Origin: Halothiobacillus sp045689735
GTDB lineage: Bacteria; Pseudomonadota; Gammaproteobacteria; Halothiobacillales; Halothiobacillaceae
Assembly: GCF_045689735.1 (NCBI RefSeq)
Contig: NZ_CP142685.1
Location: forward strand, 744,001-808,000
Direction: 5' to 3'
DNA: 64,000 bases
In this document: positions 59,796-64,000 of the stretch, in pieces
Layout of the letters: each line of letters opens with the position of its first letter
How positions within the stretch are numbered: the stretch's first letter is position 1
Notes under the pieces: generated by a model
Seen by the model: the letters and a program-made list of their open reading frames with translations, nothing else
What the model was told of the DNA's origin: nothing
Database searches by the model: none
Position numbers and translations under genes: made by a program

Positions 59796-61757
59796 ATGCA
59801 ACCCGGTCAACTCGAACTCCTCGCCCCCGCGCGTGATGCCGACATCGGCATCGAGGCCATCAATCATGGTGCCGATGCGGTTTATATCGGTGGCCCCGGC
59901 TTTGGCGCGCGTAAGAGCGCGGACAACGAGGTGGCCGACATTGCTCGGCTGGTTGAGTACGCGCACCGCTTCCACGCCCGAATCCATGTCACGCTCAACA
60001 CCATCCTGCGCGATGACGAGCTGGAACCGGCGCGCAGGCTGGCTTACCAGCTCTTTGATGCGGGCGTGGATTCGCTCATCATTCAGGACATGGGACTGCT
60101 GGAACTCGACCTGCCGCCCATCCAACTGCATGCCAGCACGCAATGTGACATCCGCACCCCGGAGAAGGCGCGCTTTCTGCAGGATGCGGGGCTCTCGCAG
60201 CTGGTGCTCGCGCGCGAGCTGGATCTGGCGCAGATCAAGGCCATCCGCGCCGCGACCTCTGTGCCCTTGGAGTTCTTTATCCACGGCGCGCTGTGCGTGG
60301 CCTATTCCGGCCAGTGCTTCATCTCTGAGGCGCACACCGGCCGCAGCGCCAATCGCGGCGAATGCAACCAGGCTTGTCGGTTGCCCTACGAGGTGCGGGA
60401 TGCCCAAGGCCGCATCATCGCCCACGACAAGCATGTGCTGTCGATGAAGGACAACGACCAGAGCGCCAATCTCGCCGCGCTGATCGATGCCGGCATTCAG
60501 AGCTTCAAGATCGAAGGCCGCTACAAGGACATGGGCTATGTGAAAAACATCACCGCCCATTACCGCAGCCTGCTGGACGGCATTCTCGAACAGCGCCCCG
60601 AGTTGGGTCGCACATCCAGCGGGCACAGCAAGTTTCACTTTACTCCCGATCCGGCACAGAACTTCAACCGCGATGCGACCGACTATTTCGTGGGCGGGCG
60701 CAAGCAGGATATCGGCGCCTTCGACTCGCCCAAGAATCCCGGCCGCCCCATGGGTTGGGTCGTGAAGCTAAATAAGGACTCAGTCGAGATCGAAACGGAT
60801 ACCGAGCTGAACAACGGCGATGGCCTGTGTTATTTCGACCTGCATAAAGCGCTGGTCGGCATGGCGATTAACACGGCGGAAAAGATCGGCGAGGCCCGCT
60901 GGCGCGTGGTGCCCAAGGACCCGATCAGCAGCTTGCGGCACCTTAAAGTTGGCACCGAGATCAACCGCAATCGGGACATGCACTGGCAACGGCTCATGGA
61001 CAAGCCGTCTGCCGAGCGCCGCATTGGCCTGCGGATGCGGCTGGATGAAACCGCCGACGGACTCATGCTGAATCTGATCGACGAAGACGGCTACAGCGCG
61101 ACCGTGCCGCTCGTTCTCACCAAGGAACCGGCCAAAGATGCCGCCCGTGCCGAGGCCAGCCTGCGCGAGAACCTGGGCAAGCTGGGCAACACCATCTTTG
61201 AACCCATCGAGATCGCGCTGAACCTCAGCCAGCCCTGGTTTGTTCCCGCCTCCCTTGTCAACCAACTCCGCCGCGAGGGTATCGAGGCGCTGGAAGCCGC
61301 ACGCAAAACCGCCCTGCAACGCCTACCCCGCGCCGTTCCAGTCGAGCCGCCCGTGCCCTATCCGCAGGAGCACTTAAGCTACCTTGCCAATGTGTTCAAC
61401 CACAAGGCGCGCGACTTCTACGCCAAACACGGCGTGAAGCTGATCGAGGCCGCGTTTGAAGCGCACGAGGAGGAGGGCGAGGTGAGCCTGATGATCACCA
61501 AGCACTGCGTGCGCTACTCACTCAGCCTCTGCCCCAAGCAGACGCGCGGCGTGACCGGCGTGCATGGCACCATCAAGGCCGAGCCGCTGTTACTGATGAA
61601 CGGCAGCGAAAAGCTCAAGCTCGTGTTCGACTGCAAGCCCTGTGAAATGCATGTGGTCGGCAAGCTCAAGCGCAGCGTGGCGAAAGCGCGAGCTGGAGCT
61701 ATTCAGGAGTCGCCCGTGCATTTTTATTCCGCAAAATCCGGGGTATCGCATGTCTGA
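59796..61757 (+). CDS. rlhA: 23S rRNA 5-hydroxycytidine C2501 synthase (peptidase U32 family)
   Basis: A 653-residue U32 protein with DUF3656. LELLAPARDADIGIEAINHGADAVYIGGPGFGAR is the start, and the cysteine motif lies in FIHGALCVAYSGQC ... GECNQACRLPY, with two more Cys in CPKQ and DCKPCEMHVVG near the end. These match the long E. coli YdcP (RlhA) rather than the shorter YegQ (TrhP). It hydroxylates C2501 of 23S rRNA. The end overlaps the DUF202 gene by eight bases. Confidence 0.92.
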   Translation: MQPGQLELLAPARDADIGIEAINHGADAVYIGGPGFGARKSADNEVADIARLVEYAHRFHARIHVTLNTILRDDELEPARRLAYQLFDAGVDSLIIQDMGLLELDLPPIQLHASTQCDIRTPEKARFLQDAGLSQLVLARELDLAQIKAIRAATSVPLEFFIHGALCVAYSGQCFISEAHTGRSANRGECNQACRLPYEVRDAQGRIIAHDKHVLSMKDNDQSANLAALIDAGIQSFKIEGRYKDMGYVKNITAHYRSLLDGILEQRPELGRTSSGHSKFHFTPDPAQNFNRDATDYFVGGRKQDIGAFDSPKNPGRPMGWVVKLNKDSVEIETDTELNNGDGLCYFDLHKALVGMAINTAEKIGEARWRVVPKDPISSLRHLKVGTEINRNRDMHWQRLMDKPSAERRIGLRMRLDETADGLMLNLIDEDGYSATVPLVLTKEPAKDAARAEASLRENLGKLGNTIFEPIEIALNLSQPWFVPASLVNQLRREGIEALEAARKTALQRLPRAVPVEPPVPYPQEHLSYLANVFNHKARDFYAKHGVKLIEAAFEAHEEEGEVSLMITKHCVRYSLSLCPKQTRGVTGVHGTIKAEPLLLMNGSEKLKLVFDCKPCEMHVVGKLKRSVAKARAGAIQESPVHFYSAKSGVSHV

Positions 61758-62121
61758 TCTCAACGATCCGAGAGTCTTTTTCGCTGCCGAGCGCACGCTG
61801 CTGGCCTGGAATCGCACCGGGTTGACGCTCATGGCGTTTGGTTTTGTGATCGAGCGGTTTGACCTGTTTGTCAGCATGCTGGCCAAGGTGCCGGGCACCC
61901 CCTTGGGGCATGCGGTGTCGTTTACCATCGGCCTGGCATTCATTGTGCTGGGCGCGAGTGTCAGTGGCCTGGCCATTCTGCAATACCGCAAAGTGCTGCG
62001 AACCCTGAATGCGTCCGAAATCCCGCTGGGCTATTGGGTCAATCAAGGCGTGCTGACCAATCTGGCCGTAGCCTTACTGGGCTTTGCCTTGACGGTGTAT
62101 CTGTTTACCGGCCGATCCTGA
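61750..62121 (+). CDS. DUF202 (YidH-like) membrane protein
   Basis: A 123-residue inner-membrane protein with three helices. FFAAERTLLAWNRTGLTLMAFGFVIERF is the DUF202 signature. The function is unknown in the family. The ATG at 61750 overlaps the rlhA end. No signal for a separate promoter is visible. Confidence 0.88.
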   Translation: MSDLNDPRVFFAAERTLLAWNRTGLTLMAFGFVIERFDLFVSMLAKVPGTPLGHAVSFTIGLAFIVLGASVSGLAILQYRKVLRTLNASEIPLGYWVNQGVLTNLAVALLGFALTVYLFTGRS

Positions 62122-62187
62122 AGCTTGAGCCGATCAATCCGGGGATGTGCGCGGCTGATTCAGCACGGTTTCCTTTTTTGAACGAGT

Positions 62188-62217
62188 AAAAAAACACCGT
62201 AGCACAGGGTGCTACGG
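62188..62217 (-). terminator. Rho-independent terminator after soxX
   Basis: A nine-bp stem (62197-62205 with 62209-62217) with a three-base loop, followed on the minus strand by seven T (62194-62188). It lies 24 bases past the soxX stop and ends the sox transcript. Confidence 0.88.
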
Positions 62218-62240
62218 CGTGAGCGAGCGCCTGTTCGCCG

Positions 62241-62930
62241 TTAGTGTTTGGCTTCGGGCTGGTTGACCGGCGATTGCGGATCGGTCAAGAAGGCGACGAT
62301 GTCGGCGACCTGCTCTGCGGTCAGCAAATGACCTTCTCCACCGTAGCGCGGCATGATGGTGCAGGGCACCAGCGCCTTGGCGTCGTACACATGCTCGTAG
62401 GTGTATTTGAGAATCGCCGGGCTTTGGCCGCGCTTGCCGTAATCGACCAGCGATGGCCCCATGTTGCCGCCCGGTTGGCCGGGAATCATCACATGGCAGG
62501 CGAAGCAGTTGGAGCCATTGGGGTGGCTCGGATCGTCCGCATCGGCAAAGCCAATCCGGTCGCCCGTGGTGCTTTTGGCGATTTCTTCACCTTTTTTCCA
62601 GTCGCCAAGCAGTTTGCCATCTGCCGGGAACACCAGCCGCTTTTTCTCGAATTCGAGAATCGCGGCGGCCTGTTGGGCATTCGGCTGATCCATGGATTCG
62701 TTGCAGGTTTTGAGGGTGAGGTCATTTTCGACCCGTAACTTGAACTGCTCCGGGGTGGCGTAGGGGAAGCTTTCTTTGGCCGCCTGCATGAACTCGTCAT
62801 AGGTGACATGCTTGTTGGCTTCGGCCCAACTTGGTGCCGGTGGCAGATTGGTGGCGTCGCCAGCGAAGGCAGCGGCGCTACCCGCAGCCAGCAGACAGCC
62901 ACCCAGGATGATTTTCAGAGAATGTTGCAT
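62241..62930 (-). CDS. soxX: Sulfur oxidation c-type cytochrome SoxX
   Basis: A 229-residue periplasmic cytochrome. The signal peptide spans about 1-25 (SLKIILGGCLLAAGSAAAFA). The heme motif CFACH is at 142-146 and the axial Met in IMPRYGG near 193. A long N-terminal extension before the heme domain (about 60 residues more than the shortest SoxX) is present. With SoxA it loads thiosulfate onto the SoxYZ carrier. It follows soxA by eight bases. A frame extending to 63050 is not used because the ATG at 62930 begins the signal peptide. Confidence 0.93.
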   Translation of the reverse strand: MQHSLKIILGGCLLAAGSAAAFAGDATNLPPAPSWAEANKHVTYDEFMQAAKESFPYATPEQFKLRVENDLTLKTCNESMDQPNAQQAAAILEFEKKRLVFPADGKLLGDWKKGEEIAKSTTGDRIGFADADDPSHPNGSNCFACHVMIPGQPGGNMGPSLVDYGKRGQSPAILKYTYEHVYDAKALVPCTIMPRYGGEGHLLTAEQVADIVAFLTDPQSPVNQPEAKH

Positions 62931-62938
62931 GGGATACC

Positions 62939-63799
62939 TCAAGCGCGGGGTTTGACACCGGGGACATCGATTTTTTCCCCGCTTTTCATGGCCTGAACGC
63001 GCAGGAATGTGGTGAGGGCGGTGTCGAGCGGTGAGCCGGTTTCGATCCACGGCAGACGCATCGCCATGACGCAGCGCTCATTGCGCCACCACTGGGTCCG
63101 CATGGTGCCGTCTTTGATGACATAGGCGGGGAAGGCGGTGGCGATCATGCCGGCGGTGTGGGTGTCGAGCAGGTTGGCCAGCGGGACGCCGCGTACCGTG
63201 CGGCCATTGAAGCCGTGGCAGGTCGCGCAGTTCAAATCCATTTCGCCCCAGCGGTGGTAGAACATGTACTGGCCGAGTTGGTAGGCTTTCTGGGTTTGCG
63301 GCTGATCCAGGTGGATCTTGAACGCATCGCCATTGGATTGAGCGGCCACATAGGTGGCGAGCTTGACCATGTCCGAACCGGTGCCATCCTCTTCGCCTGA
63401 TGTTTTGTACATCGGCATCAGGAATTTTTCCCGTACTTGATCGGGCGTATAGCCTTGCAGGGTTTCCATGCAGGTTACCAGCCGGCCTTCCAGCCCTTGT
63501 ACCTTGCCGGTGTCGGCGAAGTAGCGCGGCAACTGGGCGTAAGCGCCCTTGAGTACGCCGGGGCCGAGGCCAAAATCACACTGGGAAAGATCCTGGTTCT
63601 TGGGTCCGCCCTTCTTCAGGAAGAGCTCCTTCCCGTCGTCGATACTGAATGCGCCTGGGTTAGCATCGGGGGGCATCGATGCGTTGACCCGTTGTTGCAT
63701 GATGACCCAGTCGTCATTCCCCTGATTGGTCGGGTCTGCGGCTAGCGCACTACTGCCGGCGAGGGCGAGCGCGATGCCAAGGGTGTAGGCAGATCTCAT
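62939..63799 (-). CDS. soxA: Sulfur oxidation c-type cytochrome SoxA
   Basis: A 286-residue periplasmic cytochrome. The signal peptide is at 1-21. The N-terminal domain has Cys in SQCDFGLG and VTCMETL but no CxxCH, so this is the single-heme type where a disulfide replaces the first heme. The C-terminal heme site is NCATCH (191-195), and the active-site Cys, carrying the cysteine persulfide, is in NERCVMAMR (243). AGGAGG lies five bases before the ATG. It forms SoxAX with the next gene. The 200 bp upstream to the window end show no gene. Confidence 0.95.
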   Translation of the reverse strand: MRSAYTLGIALALAGSSALAADPTNQGNDDWVIMQQRVNASMPPDANPGAFSIDDGKELFLKKGGPKNQDLSQCDFGLGPGVLKGAYAQLPRYFADTGKVQGLEGRLVTCMETLQGYTPDQVREKFLMPMYKTSGEEDGTGSDMVKLATYVAAQSNGDAFKIHLDQPQTQKAYQLGQYMFYHRWGEMDLNCATCHGFNGRTVRGVPLANLLDTHTAGMIATAFPAYVIKDGTMRTQWWRNERCVMAMRLPWIETGSPLDTALTTFLRVQAMKSGEKIDVPGVKPRA

Positions 63800-64000
63800 T
63801 CATTCCTCCTGCTCTATCGTGGATTTTTCTGCGTTGATTTCTCTTGGGTTCGTTGCCTTGGGGGTGCAGCCTGTTCCCGAAGCAAGCCGACTGATAGCAA
63901 AGAGAGTGCCAGTCACCGTGGAGCCCGGTCGAATGCGCGTCAGATCAGGATTTGATGCGTTACGGTCGGGGTGTTCTGTGGGGAGATTGATCCGGGGGCG

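Overview
This window is a GC-rich stretch of a proteobacterial chromosome, most likely a gammaproteobacterial sulfur oxidiser (Halothiobacillus-like is a guess; no rRNA is present to confirm it). Supporting signs are soxA and soxX at the right end, a pilB-pilC-pilD-coaE block, a HolD-like gene overlapping rimI, and ygfZ divergent from a YgfX-like gene.

Left third, 1-21004: an accessory and defence island. It starts with the end of hsdS, then an ATPase/TOPRIM-like (DUF4276) pair embedded in the type I restriction operon, then hsdR, which carries an in-frame REP-like palindrome. An orphan hsdS tail runs straight into a type I Wadjet operon, jetABCD. The jetD frame is broken exactly at its TOPRIM DxD motif. 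A Phd/RelE-type toxin-antitoxin pair follows. A 39-bp direct repeat (38/39 identical) brackets the Wadjet and toxin-antitoxin segment. Next comes a decayed IS1182-family element inserted in the core site of the last attC of an integron. The integron has intI at 20021-21004, an attI and four cassettes read leftward. The cassettes hold a two-gene system of unknown function, a nuclease-like unknown, a complete restriction-modification pair and a small exported protein.

Middle, 21047-41164: two nitrogen-related units diverge from one 453-bp regulatory region. Leftward is an eight-gene urea operon: allophanate hydrolase, urea carboxylase, a GntR regulator and the UrtABCDE importer. Rightward is the ATP-grasp / alpha-E / Anbu proteasome-like / transglutaminase operon plus a VOC-fold protein. 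Each side has a good sigma-54 -24/-12 element and an NtrC-like site at enhancer distance. A perfect GntR-type palindrome covers the predicted start of the urea transcript.

Right third, 41231-64000: mostly core genes (ygfZ, coaE, pilDCB, leuA, holD-like, rimI, gloB, mltD, hemN, a TRIC channel, a yadGH-type ABC exporter, rlhA, soxXA). Among them lies a probable blue-light module: a short LOV protein and a class II LitR-like MerR regulator, divergent from an SDR/NTF2 pair, with 11-bp-phased direct repeats between them.

Three apparent frameshifts (jetD once, the transposase twice) lie within 2.7 kb. Each looks like a one-base loss in a short homopolymer, so a sequencing artefact must be excluded before biological meaning is given to them. 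No tRNA, rRNA or CRISPR array was seen.
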